64,000 nt of DNA, taken from contig JARFJB010000107.1 of the NCBI GenBank assembly GCA_036346205.1, positions 1 through 64,000 on the forward strand, given 5' to 3'. Below, piece after piece: positions 33,661 through 45,597 of this stretch (positions within the stretch are counted from its first letter, which is position 1; every line of letters begins with the position of its first letter). A program made the position numbers and the translations under genes. The notes beneath the pieces were generated by a model. It saw only the letters and a list, made by a program, of their open reading frames with translations, was not told where the DNA came from and made no database searches. Origin of the DNA: Vesta saturnalis. Its lineage: Eukaryota > Arthropoda > Insecta > Coleoptera > Lampyridae.

Positions 33661-33665
33661 CATAA

Positions 33666-33841
33666 TATTGTGATTGTTATTATAAGAGAGGATGATCGGG
33701 AGCATTAATAATTATCTTGTATTCCGTTTCATCACTTTATTTATTAACAGGTTACTGCGTCATGTTGCGACCGTGTCTCTGGTCCCCTGCCCCTTACTAC
33801 CAACCGTGTCATTTACACTGTTCCCAGCTTCATACATAACA
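33666..33841 (-). repeat. 3' LTR of the Gypsy element
   Basis: 176 bp, in direct repeat with 35532-35706. Contains TTAATAAATAAAGTGATGAA, a polyadenylation-signal-like AATAAA on the minus strand. Its terminal G is mutated (TATTG in place of TGTTG on the plus strand). Confidence 0.93.
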
Positions 33842-33984
33842 TCTCCCCTTTTCATATAAATGAAATTAATACTAACTCTAACAAAAGAAATAAACCGTGA
33901 TGCAGCAATATTAATAACAGAAATAATACAAAATGTAAATGAACTTATTGTACGGAATAGAAAACGATCAGATAGATGTACTTC

Positions 33985-34524
33985 CTATTTTGTTATATAA
34001 TGATTTAAATACAGAGGTTTTCTAGTCCTTCTCTCTGATCGCTTTCTTCCCTCACAATGTCGATTTGTTTTAAATGTATCATTCATTTCACTAGCTGTAC
34101 TCAGATTTGCTGTTTCATTACTAATATGTACTTGATCGTTAATGTTGCGATTGTATTCAGTTCTGTTTTCACTCTCTTTTATGTATTGATCACACAACTC
34201 ATCAAACAATTCAGCGTTAGTATTACCAAAACTATTAACTTTAAATTTTCGCAGAAACCTTCTATTCCTATTGTATATTGTACCTGATTTACAATGTTTA
34301 ACATAATATCTTCTAGGTCTTTTATAATCTATTTTTACAATTTTACCTGGTTCCCACATTTTATTGTTCATTAAAATCATTACATTATCATTTACATTAA
34401 GAGAAGTCAGATCTTTAGCATTTTTATTATAATAATATTGTTGGTTATATTGACGCTTAATATGTTCTTGATGGCATTTTTGATCCACTATTTTAGGCAT
34501 TAGCAAATTTTCAGTTACAGGCAT
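33985..34524 (-). pseudogene. Gypsy Pol C-terminal tail
   Basis: An open minus-strand frame of 179 codons: HIKRQYNQQYYYNKNAKDLT, VNDNVMILMNNKMWEPGKIV, KRPRRYYVKHCKSGTIYNRN, then a basic tail ending in a stop just before the purine tract. The Q..YY.K..K......V..N..V......W.PG.IV.....PRRY.V pattern is the post-integrase C-terminal domain of Gypsy elements of the K02A2.6-like type. Protease, reverse transcriptase, RNase H and the integrase core are absent. The frame starts shortly after the Gag zinc-knuckle region, so a large deletion joins the two. Confidence 0.8.
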
Positions 34525-34599
34525 TTGACCATGGAATGATCCTACTTGAACGTTATCATCTGCCGTAATTTAATGAAGTGGTTTGCTATTATTTTTGTT

Positions 34600-35401
34600 T
34601 CGAGCTCTATACACATTTGAAAAGTGATCGCGCTTCTTACATAAATTACAAACTTTTCCTCTAGCTGGACAAAAATAAGGATTTGTATGACTCCCGCCAC
34701 GCCTTTGACAATTATCTATCTGATTCTGCTGTGGTCCCCCATGTGGTCTGCCTCGTGGGCAGCCCTGATGCCAGTTGCCTCGTTGTTGGTATCTTTGGTG
34801 CCAGCTGCCCCGTTGTGGATAGCTTTCGCGCCAGCTGTCTCGTTGTGGATAGCTTTGGTGGCAGCCACCTCGTTGTGGCTAGCTGCTTCTCACTTCACTT
34901 TGATTATGACCTCTTTTGTTATTTCTTCCTTCTTGTTTACAGAAACTAGATTTATACATCTGTCGGCATTCTCACTTAACACTTGTATGTTCCTATCATC
35001 TCTTAATCCACTTATAATCTTTAATAATACCATCTTTCAAATTTCCATACTCACATGATGCTGCCAACTTTTTCAGGTACTTTAAAAAGCTGTCAAAGTT
35101 TTCATGTAATCCTTTTCTGTCGAGCAATACTTGTATTAGTTTTGGGCACAAAATAATTTTCTAAGGCTTCAAGAATCTTTTCTGTTTTCTTCATGTCTTC
35201 TTCTTTTAAATTTAGCGTTTCCATTATTTCTAATGCACCATCACCAATGGTATGTAGAAAAGTTGCAGCTTGCACTTGTTGCAACTTTTCCGAACAACCT
35301 GTTGCCACCACAAATAATTCAAAACTTTGTTTAAACTTGTTAAAATTGAGGGCTAAGTCCCAGTCCATTAACATTGATTTAGGTTGCTTGAGGAATTCCA
35401 T
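34600..35401 (-). pseudogene. Gypsy Gag with repeat region and zinc knuckle
   Basis: ATG at 35401. Capsid part: MEFLKQPKSMLMDWDLALNF, FKQSFELFVVATG, QVQAATFLHTIGDGALEIME, EKILEALENYFVPKTN. A stop at 35102 and frameshifts follow; the capsid continues as FLKYLKKLAASCEYGNLKDG in another frame. Then an Arg/Gln/Trp-rich segment has four to five imperfect repeats of YPQRGSWHQR (34745-34880). A CCHC-like knuckle follows, CNLCKKRDHFSNVY, in which the last Cys is Tyr. Plus-strand frames at 34683-35058 are shadows. Confidence 0.8.
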
Positions 35402-35531
35402 TTTAATAATTCTTGCACACACAAAAAAAACAAAAAAAAACAAAAAAAAACGTGCTCACTTAAAACTTACTGCCTTCTTTTTCCTTCTCTTTAATACCAC
35501 TGTAATTATTGCTTTTAAACCGACTGCGCCA

Positions 35532-35706
35532 TGTTGTGATTGTTATTATAAGAGAGGATGATCGGGAGCAGAATAATTATTTTGTATTCCGTTTCATAAC
35601 TTTATTTATTAACAGGTTACTGTGTCATGTTGCGACCACGTCTCTGGTCCCCTGCCCCTGACTACCAACCGTGCCATTTACACTGTTGGAAGCTTCATAC
35701 ATAACA
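35532..35706 (-). repeat. 5' LTR of the Gypsy element
   Basis: 175 bp, TG...CA ends, partner of 33666-33841. The promoter would lie here in minus orientation; I see no convincing TATA box. Confidence 0.93.
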
Positions 35707-35711
35707 CATAA

Positions 35712-37865
35712 GACACTAAGGTTGAGCCATAAATCAAATGGGCGCCGATAATATCGAGGTTTAAATATCTATTTGCGAGTATCCCACCGCTAAGTTCAAA
35801 ACAAACAAAAAATCTTGCTTACCTTATGTCGCATAAAACCAAGATGTATCAGTAAATTATAGGCCTTGATCCTGCGTTTCCTGTAAAACTTCAAAATATA
35901 AAGCACTCAGTAACTTGAACCTAATCAAAACATCTTATCTTTTAAATTTAATACCACGTAAATAATAACGCTTGAAAAACGAATGAAGTGACATAATATT
36001 ACACTCAGTAACGAAATAATACTCTCAAATTCATCAACTACTATTCATATATTATGATAATAATAAAAAATAAACACTCAGAGTATTGACACAGTTGTCA
36101 AAACACATTCAATGCACTTCCTGGACGGAGTAAAATGCAATCTTTCTTTCGCGAAATTCTATTAGTTAAATCGGGATGACTCTTGCAAGGTTCAAATTCC
36201 CAAAATCATTCATCTTAATTACCTTAATTTTAATAGAATCTGAAAGGAATAGTAATCACGTCGAAAACATAAATTTGAGAAATTTTTGTAATAAGAAATT
36301 TGATATGCCATAATGGGAATAAAATACAACATACAATACGTAATATTACGATACAGGGGTGAATACACTTTTGTAAAATTATCTTAACCGCCTGAACGCT
36401 TTTATACAAAACTGTACACTATAGAGAAATCGTATTCATCCGCCTAGACAAATATAAACAGGATAACTTTATTCAAATTACCAAAATAAAAAATAAACGT
36501 AGGGAAGTAATTACCTTAATTTGCGAACAATAATTACTCTTAATCCCCCCTTTCCTTTTCACAGCGGTAAGGCAATACTCTTGCAAATAACCCTTTTGAT
36601 AATTGGTCGGTGCTTGAATCTCCCTGACACGGTTTCCGGTACGACAGCTTCACAATCGTCGAATCTCAACGATCCCACTATTTCCAAATTGTATTTACAC
36701 CAATTTAGTCGCCAAAATATTTAAGCCAATACCAATTGATTAATAACTGTGTCAGAATTTATTATAGCGATAATTATGTTTACAGCAACCTTTTATCTAT
36801 CTGAATAGCTGTGGACACGGATGTACTTTCGTGATGCACAATTAAATTTACTGAACTTTTCGATATAAGAATCCGCCAAAGCGCGATTTAACCCAAATAT
36901 GTGGAAATAGCACCAATCCTCTTCAATGGATACAAAAATGTCACTTTTGACAAACGAAATACAACACGAAAAGGTCCCCGGGATGATTGAATTCTCTTTG
37001 AGATCCACACCAGGTGAACGGGAAAATTTCCCCACGATAGCTTCATTACGCCGATAGTACGTAGTAAGTTCACATCACACGCTCAGCGTTTATCCTCTTT
37101 CTTCTACAGAATAACTACAACGGACTAACCAAAAAACAAAATTCCCCTTTCTCTACAAGACCACGTTATCTTTTAATCGTCACATAAAAATCTTCCGTAC
37201 TAAAATTGCATATGGACAATTCCCAAGAAAAAAGAGTCTTAGTACCTAGAATTGAGATACGAACACATCCTGTTTTTCAATGAGAATCCCTGTTACTCAA
37301 ATATATGTTCTATACTCTCACTACTACGCTCTCAGCAATAATTCAATACATAAGCGAACTGGTAAACTTAAAAAAAAAAAAAAAACTATATAACCGCGAC
37401 TGAACCTTTCGTTATCAACCACGATAACATAACAAATTTATACCCATACATGTTATGTTTCTTAAAAACTCTTTTCAGCCATCATGAAATATAATTCCTT
37501 TCGAAACTACGATAACGAACCTTAAAATAACAATTCCCCTTAACAAATTTTTAATTTAAAATTCTACATATAACATTTTAAATATCCTAACAAAGAATCT
37601 ACATCAAATTTCGTTCACACGTGACAAACCAAAACTCATTTTTAAATAAGACCGACTAATACCTCAGAAAAGAACAGTTATGTGGCACAATGATATCTTA
37701 AATATTTGAGACCCTATTTGCCACGCCTTTACCAGATGTTAGAACGTTGTTAACCCAGAAATGACAATCTGAGAATCGCTGCAATAAGTAAAATTATAAA
37801 ATTATGTTAGTAATTGCACCAAAAACTCAAGCTTACTAGCCCTATTGGTGCGACTCTAGGTCTAG
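35712..37865. other. no gene seen
   Basis: AT-rich; an A15 run at 37371-37385. The frames at 36521-37073 have no recognisable motif. I cannot exclude old repeats. Confidence 0.5.
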
Positions 37866-37949
37866 CACAATATTTTTTTTGACATTAATGTTAATTTACA
37901 AAAGTGTTCAGTAAATGTGATGCTAGAGGAGTCATTGAAAGGAGAAGTC

Positions 37950-40157
37950 ATCCATTGATGACACTCTCTAGGAGCACCATTTACGGGAGGTTGGTGAGGT
38001 CTTTAGGCCATGTTTTCTTCAGTCTTCGTATTGGTGGATGATGAATCGAAAGCTGGTGAATTAGTGGATTTCTGTACCCATCTAACTTCTGGTGGTAATT
38101 CATCGTAAATCTTTTGATTTCATCGACAACGAATGGGACGTCTACGTCTTGGTGGATTGTTTGGTTGATTACAAACCAGGTCGAGTCTACATTGCGCGGA
38201 GGGTTTTTGATTGAAATTATTGCAGTGTTTTTATTCTGGTCGGTTTAGCGCATCCCCAAAGTTGTATACCAAATGTCCAAATTGGTTTCAGCATCGTTTT
38301 GTAGAGGAGCAGCTTATTTCGGATCGATAGCATTGAATGTCTTCCAAGGAGCCGGTACATTTCACGGTATTTAAGGTTTAATTGTTTTCGCTTAGTTTGT
38401 ATGTGTTTGCTCTACGTGAGCCGTTGACCAAGATGCAGTCCCAAGTATTTAACGTCGGTTTTTACCGGTGCTGGAGTATTGTTAATGTTGATAGGCGGGC
38501 AGATATTGGTTTTCATAGTAAATATTATTTGAGCTGACTTTGATTGATTAACTTGTGTGCACCACTTATCTAACCATGTACTGATTATGTTGATGTGTTG
38601 TAAGAGGTTGGACGTGGTAGTATTCGCATTTTCATGGGTGGAAAGTATTGCCGTGTCGTCAGCGAAGGTAGCAGTCACAGTACTGTCAGTTTCTGGCAGG
38701 TCAGTAGGATAGACAAGGTAAAGGAGGGGCCCAGGACGCTTTCCTGCGGGACACCGGGTTTGATGGGGTAATATGAGGATAGTTCGTTATCGCAATTGAC
38801 AGAGTAATAGCGGTCTGTTAGGTATGACTTAAGGAGCAAGTAATAGTAGCTCGGTAATGACTCTTTTAATTTACATAGCAGCCCTGTGTGTCAAACCTTG
38901 TCGAAGGCCTGGGACACGTCCAGGAACACAGCGGCGCAATACTTTTTTTCTTCTAGAGAGGATGAGATTTCGTTTACTATTCTGAGCGTTTGATGCGTAA
39001 ATTCTCTGCAAAAGTGGTAGCTTTATCTAAAAGAGATCTGGCCCATGTTCCATCTGTTCTCCTGATAGGTCATTTGGTTACTTGAGGTCCTTTAAGGTTC
39101 TTCGTGGCCCTCCAGATGGAGTGATCGTCTTGTTTCAAGTTCGTTAAATACTCAGTCAAGTTATCATTTTGTATTTCTCTTAATAGTTTATGAAGTTTAC
39201 GCGTTAAGCGATTGTAGATAGTTTTATCAGCAGGATTATGTGTCCTCTGCCACGTTCTTCTAGCTCTCCTCTTTTCTGCGATCAGTTCTTTAACCGTTAG
39301 AGGTATGGAAGCAGTAGGTTTTCCATGATCAGTTTCGATAGGGGTTGACTCCCAGGCAGCCTTTTGGATTACTTTAGTGAGATGATTAGTCGCTTAGTCA
39401 AGTTCGTTGGGGTCTTTATTCGTAGCTTAAGATTTGTGTTGTCTTCCAAGTGTTGTTGAAAAAGTTCCCAGTGTGTTTGTGTCGACACTAGTTTGTGGTT
39501 GAGTGACTTTTTGATAGTAGTGCTACATAAGTTTAGTATGACTGGCGAGTGATCTGACGACAGGTCATTATTTGCTTCTACCATTATGCAATTGGTAGCC
39601 ATACCATGGGAGATATGGAAATCTAATAAGTCAGGAAGCTTGCAGTGGTCTGACGGCCAGTAAGTGGGCTCTTTGGAGGAGTGGCAAGTGAAGTGGTTTT
39701 GTGTGATTGATTGTAAGAGATTACGACCTTTTGTTAGTATAATTCTAGAACCCCAGTGGGTGTGCTTGGCATTCCAACCGCCACCCGGAATAAAATTACT
39801 GCACAGAGCAGAGAAGAAACTGTTATATTGGTGAGTAGAGATGTTATGTCTGGGGGCACTGTAGATAGCTGAGATAACGAAAGACCAAGGAAAGGAGTTG
39901 ATTTTAACATTTGTAGCCTATATAAATTCTGTTTGGTAGTTTTCCACTTCAAAATATGGTATGGAATTTTTAACGATAACCGCGGATCCTGCATATGCAG
40001 ATAGAATAATTGGGTATTCGAAACATGGTTCTTGGAATAAAATGTGTTTCATCCACATAATGTCAATTTTATTCAGTTGTAAGAAAGTTATTAATTCTTG
40101 TTTATGGTTTATTAACCCGTTTGCGTTACCCGTCCGAATTCGTAGTATGTTGGCCAT
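37950..40157 (-). pseudogene. jockey ORF2 (endonuclease and reverse transcriptase)
   Basis: Starts MANILRIRTGNANGLINHKQ (40157). The APE-type endonuclease continues as GSAVIVKNSIPYFEVENYQT, SAIYSAPRH, GGGWNAKHTHWGSR (the family Asp of GDWN is Gly) and LSSDHSPVILNL. A linker with RRTWQRTHNPADKTIYNRLT follows. KATTFAENL then jumps to LRIVNEISSSLEEKKYCAAV, FLDVSQAFDKV, so roughly the first 100 residues or more of the reverse transcriptase are deleted. GVPQESVLGP and TATFADDTAILSTH (catalytic FADD) follow, then YLGLHLGQRLT, LLGRHSMLSIRNKLLLYK, PIWTFGIQLWGCA. One stop replaces Trp after FDKV; others are scattered. The minus-strand open frames at 38412-38678, 39369-39602, 39734-39994 and 39918-40157 are its pieces. 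Confidence 0.88.
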
Positions 40158-40309
40158 TAAGGAGTTATTTTGTTTATGAGAGTTGTTAACAAGTTGAGAA
40201 TTGTATTATTTTGATGCATTAATTGAGCAAACGTATTTTTGAATTCGGCTAGAAAGGTGGTTAGTTGTTCTCCTAGGTTGACTTGCTCGTTGAGACTTCC
40301 TGTGACGAT

Positions 40310-41654
40310 TTAACTGTAAGATTGCATATGGTTTGGATGTGGCATCATGTTGGGTTGCAGCGGCGTGACTGGGACAGGGTTAGATAATTGTGGAGGTATC
40401 ACTCTTATATTTGGAGTTGTTTGATTATTTGCTTTGTTACGCATATTTATTAAGTTTTTGTATGTTAAACATCCTTTATAGTTTGCAGGATGGGTGCCCT
40501 CACATAGAGAGCATTTGGCTGGCGAGCTTCTTGGCTTTGTACACGTTTTGATGTCGTGGTCATCACCGCATTTGACACATTTGTACTGTCTCAGGCAGTA
40601 AGCCTTCGAATGGCCGTAATTTTGTGCATTGTATAATATCTCGTCTTTTATGTGGGCTTCAACAGTTAGTCTACAGTTGCAACGGATTTTTACATAATAG
40701 ATACTTTTATTGTTTGGGTTAGGTTCCAAGTCGACATAGAAAAGTGGAAGCGGATCCTTGTAAACCCTGTGCCTTATCTTCGTTATATTTCGGATTTTAT
40801 GGTTAATTTGTTGGAGTTCTTCTTTAATCGTGTCAGTCGGTATGGTGTGATGGAGATATCGGATCACTACTCTGTATGCCCGCTCCTCCTTGAGCTGATA
40901 GGTGTGATGGATACTGCTTTCTTATCTTAAGTGCCTGATAATATTTCTGTATGTTTCGGGAGTGAGTGAGTTGATTTGAACTGTATTGTTAGCAAGTTTT
41001 TTGCTGACATATTGCTCCTTCTCAGCAACCATAGCAATATTCTCAATCATGCCATTGTAGTTTGTAACTTCATATATAAATATAGGAGGAGGCTTAACAG
41101 CTTTGGCTGTATTTTCATTTCCTCCAGAACTCTGAGGGGTGGTTGGTTTTATATTATGGCCAGACAGTGTTTGGAATCGATTTTGAGTTATGGTTTGCGG
41201 TTGCATCGTAGGAATATGTTCAGCAGGTTTGTTCGACCGTTTTCTTTTTTTGCCAAGTGTGGGCATTGGTTTCTCCGTCTACTTTGATGTCGTCACTGCG
41301 GTTGGCTTGTATTGTCGAAGAGTCATCAGAGTGAGCTGCTGTGCTTAAATAAAAATCTGGGGTTGGAAGTTATTGGGGAGGAAACGATTGGTTATGCGAG
41401 TGATAAGGGTTAATCTGTGCCTGAAAATTCTGCTGACCGTTATAAGCCATCTGTTGGTCGGTTTGTTGCGGCTGGTTATACCTTAAATTAGTTACACACG
41501 CGTAAGTGCGTAAGTAATGGATTGCCAGTATTAATTGGATACATATTTCTCCATTAGTTGAAAATCGAAATAACTTTAGTCCGATAATTTTAATCGGTGC
41601 GTTTGACCTAATGTCAGCCGTGAGGCGCGTGATTGTGGTTATCACGTAAAGCAA
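40310..41654 (-). pseudogene. jockey ORF1 (Gag-like nucleic-acid-binding protein)
   Basis: The Gln/Asn-rich N-terminus (YNQPQQTDQQMAYNGQQNFQ) is in one frame. Then TWQKKKR..KPAEHIPTMQPQ, QNRFQTLSG, KPPPIFIYEVTNYNGMIENI, VQINSLTPETYRNIIRHLR. After a stop at 40922 and a frameshift come RYLHHTIPTDTIKEELQQIN, HRVYKDPLPLFYVDLEPNPN (PRE_C2HC-type domain), and zinc knuckles YKCVKCGDDHDIKTC and AKCSLCEGTHPANYKGC. A Pro/Met-rich tail ends at 40310. This protein coats LINE RNA in the family. At least two frame breaks. Confidence 0.85.
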
Positions 41655-41690
41655 TTCACCGCACGTCGTTCATTTGTCAAGCGTGTAACA

Positions 41691-43720
41691 CTACTCTTTC
41701 AAAGATAGTAGAGCACGTCGAGCGTATGTTTACTCTTTGAAACCGAAATTTGATATTATCAGCACAAGGATCGTACATGTAAGCTCTACGAGCTACTTCT
41801 GAGAAGTTACAAAAGCGATGAAAATTTATGAGAACTGGGCGAGAACAAAAAACGTGCTATTTGATCATTGGGAGTAAATCTGAACAATATCGTACCAAAG
41901 CAGGGAACAGATTAGAAAGCAACGATGTGTGGAAAGAGATATACAGCTGCTGCATCATTATTTTACTCTTAACAGTAACGGCGGTACGAAGGCTGTAATA
42001 TCTAGTGTTACATTTTTGCAATATATACTCTTAACACTTAGTAATGCCGTTATAAGGCATCCCAAGGATGACTTATGAAGACGTCAAGAATCACCTTGAA
42101 TTTTGTGATGGATGAACCATCCCTTAAAATACAACGGTGTGCTCAAAAATCTGGGTCACTTGGGTTATCTGTATGTATTCAACCATAAATTGGTAATAAT
42201 CAATTTTTATACCTATTAGAATTCCCTTCCAGCTTTCTTTTAAGATTAAGATACGTTTTGAGGGGTAACAATAAAATGATTATTAAAGTAGTCTTATTAA
42301 CAAGAAAATTTGTTCTCCTGGATGTTTCTCAAGTTATAAAAACATTTTCAATTCATGTTGTAGTTCTAAATTAGAAACTAAATGGTATTATGGAGAATAA
42401 TTTTTATTGATAGGGTCTATAGGGGCTGAAGTCTCGAAAGGTGCCGGTTCCAATTTGTAGATCAACAGTAACAGGTTGATAAATGGTGGGATCAGTAAAT
42501 ACTACATTCTGGTGAATACTCAGAGTTGAAGTATTTACGTAAGTTGATCAAAAATAATCTGTAATATCTGGCATAAGTATGTAATAAATTTATCTCCCAA
42601 ACTCATTAACAGTGGCTAAAATACTTTAAGTATTAAATCGTGTATTTTTTATTTATCGTTACATAAATTTATGCATTTTGATAGCAATTACAGTTATAGT
42701 CCTCAGTAAATGTTGCTATCTTTGTGAATTATTTAAGATGTCAAAATAAATTTATGAAATACGGAAATTGAACACAAAATTATGTGCGCTTTCAGGTCTA
42801 GTAAACCTTTTTTTGGTTGAAACCAAAAATTAGGACACGCTTAATATCCTAGAACATGTAACACTCTTCCTGTAATTTTTTAGAGCATAACACAATAGAC
42901 ATTGATTTAAACGGAACTACTAACAAAAAATCTACTTTATCTGGTATTCGCTTGTAATTGTATTAATTAGAGGTATATAGATATTATTTTTATATAAATT
43001 TTCAGTACCCAAATACCACAATAGTTTTCCCATTGTCATTAAGTAATGTTTTTGAATTGTTTTTTTTAACTTCACACCACAGTTCATTCAGAAATGTAGC
43101 ATTCCAGGTTTATACCTGTAATAACGGTATTTCAAATACCAAGTACTTCTGTTTAATTTTTCAAGTTAATTTTTAAAATTCATGTAAATTCTTTTTTAAT
43201 TTTCCAATTATAACGCAAACTAGCACAACACAGCTGTTCCTTAATTTTGCTATACTACTTTTGTAACCTTTCAACTGTACAAAACTCTTTATATTGAAAT
43301 TACTTTGTTACTAGCTACAAAATTTACACGTAACTGATATAAATTTATCCCATACTTGGAACCGTAATTAACACTTAACTACGTCATTAAGGATAAATCA
43401 AGCAAACGAAAAGAGCCCTTTTTAGGCTTCATTGTTTTTTTTTCTTCAACGCAATAATTGTAAGTAAAACTATCCGACATCGACCGCTGAGCTCAATGAT
43501 GTACGCATTAGCCTAACTAAAGGGTTAATAGGTTTACTTCAAACAAACCGATCTTGACTCTATTTAAATAAAATTTAATAAAGAAACGTAAGTGCTCGTG
43601 GCACGAAGTCCGTGTCCTAAATGAAAGATAAATAAGTATGGTCAACTAAATCAGTTAACAAATTTAGCTACACAAGAGCCGCAACATATTTGTCAGTGTA
43701 AACTGGCTTAAAATCAATGG
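41691..43720. other. no gene seen
   Basis: AT-rich, without recognisable proteins or repeats. The first hundred bases may be the 5' untranslated end of the jockey element. Confidence 0.5.
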
Positions 43721-43722
43721 CT

Positions 43723-43728
43723 AATATA

Positions 43729-43778
<50 letters not shown>
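43723..43778. repeat. (TA)n microsatellite
   Basis: About 26 TA units with one interruption (TATATGTATA). Confidence 0.97.
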
Positions 43779-43779
<1 letters not shown>

Positions 43780-43782
<3 letters not shown>

Positions 43783-44264
43783 ATTTCGCAGCCTAAGTCA
43801 AACAATTCCTAGACCACCATTTTGCTGAAAGGTGAATAGGTAAATTTGGCCCAATACATTATACTTCTAGGTCCTCTGACATTACACCAATAGACCTTAC
43901 TTTGGAGTGCCTTATAACGAAGTGTTTATTTCCAATAATCTGTCATTATAATAAAAAAGTATTAAAACAGCGCATAGGGCAAGCAGCACATACATTTAAT
44001 GACCTGCAGCTTATTCTTCAAGTATTTAGACAACCGAAAAGTGTTGGAGATGGTCACGAAGAGAAAATGAAAAATTGTAACATTGATTTGATAATTAGAG
44101 TTCAAGACTAAAATTAGGCCTGTATTATAAATATATTTTGGGAAAAGTAATAAATGGCGGCACCTCTCTCTTGAGGTATTTTTATGCTTTCTTAATGTAT
44201 AAACATCCTGTATAGTTCATCAAAGATTTTTATATGGTAATATCAGTTTTGTCATCATGCAGGC

Positions 44265-44265
<1 letters not shown>
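43780..44265. other. no gene recognised
   Basis: A 69-codon frame at 43902-44111 has no motif and no neighbouring support. Confidence 0.5.

Positions 44266-44268
<3 letters not shown>

Positions 44269-44321
<53 letters not shown>
44269..44321. repeat. (TA)n microsatellite next to a CAGGGT terminus
   Basis: About 26 TA units, immediately followed at 44323 by CAGGGTATCCACAAATTC, which looks like the outer end of a Tc1/mariner-type element. The opposite end was not found. Confidence 0.95.
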
Positions 44322-44325
<4 letters not shown>

Positions 44326-45150
44326 GGTATCCACAAATTCTTTTAGAAAACTGCAGATTCTAGAGCTGTTTTTATGTCGATTTAACGTAAATTACCTTAA
44401 TACAAAAATACTTCCTAAGAGAGCTGGAGCTCTTAGAAGATGGCACCCTAACATGGAAAATAAACAAAATAACGATTGCATGAACGTCAAACTGCTCGCA
44501 TGTCATAAATTAATTTTGTTTTAGAAAGTAAGAAATAAACCCGGGGCCCATAGCCATCTTTCATAATTGTAAATGAATTCGTTAGTTAATTTTATAAAAC
44601 GTCCAAATCGATGTATTTCGCAAGCGGTGCGTCGTAGCGACTTCAGACAAGAGTATCATTCTTTTATCAATAAAACTTACAAAAATGTTTAATGCAATTT
44701 TCATTAATGTTTTATAAAAATGAGCGATTGCTTGCATTTCACCTTCTCTTTGGGAAATTTTCCCACATAGCTGGAAGTTTTTGCAACAGACATATTGCAC
44801 TTTGAGTGTGTGGCAGGCGATATTGTTATATCAACAGAGTGGGCGTCGATACAGCATTTCCCGCTATGCAATCTTGATAAAGAAACGTAATTAACTTTTC
44901 CATGAGACAACCAATTTTGGGTAAAACTTTATGCTTGCATGACTCTAGTGATTAGTAATTTACCACCACATTTTGACTATGTGCCACTTTGGAAATATGT
45001 GTTAATATACCAAATACAACGTGTCCAAGATAAGAATGGACAGCATCGGGATATCTGTAAACGAAAGGGATAGAAATGAGATGAAAGTTAGCCCATATTG
45101 AGGTTATTTTTATGTTGTTTACAAATTCCAAATACATTTAATAGTTTTAA

Positions 45151-45587
45151 TCTACGCCAGTGTCATTATGACATATTTATCATCTTCATTTGGGTGTCAT
45201 TATGGCCTTCATAATAGCACCCAGTGCCATTATGAACTCGTAATAACACGCAAATTTTAAAATAAAAAACAGGCAAAAAGAAAGTTAGTTACAACTTTTA
45301 CTTCATTATAAAATCTTTACCAACATTTATTTATTATAAACATTAATTATAAAGTCTGTACAATTTGTTAAATTCAGTCATCAGTGCGTGAAACTCATGT
45401 AAAGTACAAAATTGAACGCAAATAATGACGTTGTCAACGTAAAAATTGCAACAATCGACAAGCGCGGTTACTATAACATCGATTAATATGGGCACTTAAT
45501 AATTTTAAATTTTTATTTACAAAAACGTTTCTGATATTGTAAACAAATCGAATCTATGCAAAGAAAATCTATTTGGACTGGCGTAGA
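45151..45587. mobile_element. miniature element with TTAA target duplication
   Basis: Perfect 11-bp inverted ends TCTACGCCAGT / ACTGGCGTAGA, with TTAA on both sides (45147-45150 and 45588-45591). The uninterrupted right arm of the surrounding inverted repeat carries one TTAA at the matching place, so it serves as the empty site. TTAA insertion is the hallmark of piggyBac-type elements, although the TCTACG ends are not typical for that family. No coding sequence. Confidence 0.75.
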
Positions 45588-45597
45588 TTAAATTGTG

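Larger units (their letters stand above)
33666..35706 (-). mobile_element. Gypsy LTR retrotransposon, internally deleted, minus strand
   Basis: Two ~175-bp LTRs in direct orientation, beginning TGTTATGTATG and ending CAATCACAACA on the minus strand. They are flanked by a CATAA target duplication (33661-33665 and 35707-35711). Next to the 5' LTR is a primer-binding-site candidate TGGCGCAGTCGG (35531 downward). Next to the 3' LTR is a purine tract AAAAGGGGAGA (33852-33842). Only Gag and the C-terminal tail of Pol remain. By eye the LTRs differ at about a dozen positions, so the insertion is not recent. Confidence 0.93.
37870..41690 (-). mobile_element. jockey-clade LINE, nearly full length but decayed
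   Basis: Two coding units in the order expected for jockey on the minus strand: ORF1 (RNA-binding) at about 41,660-40,310 and ORF2 (endonuclease plus reverse transcriptase) at about 40,157-37,950. The 3' end lies near 37870, where the minus strand reads GTCAAAAAAAATATTG. ORF2 has a large internal deletion near 39000. The target duplication was not found. Confidence 0.88.

Noticed and set aside
34683..35058. Two plus-strand frames with repeated VVDSFxASCL or LWIAxAPA segments, looking membrane-like
   Set aside because: Antisense of the Gag tandem repeat region of the minus-strand Gypsy element.
43902..44111. 69-codon plus-strand frame
   Set aside because: No family resemblance, no supporting context.
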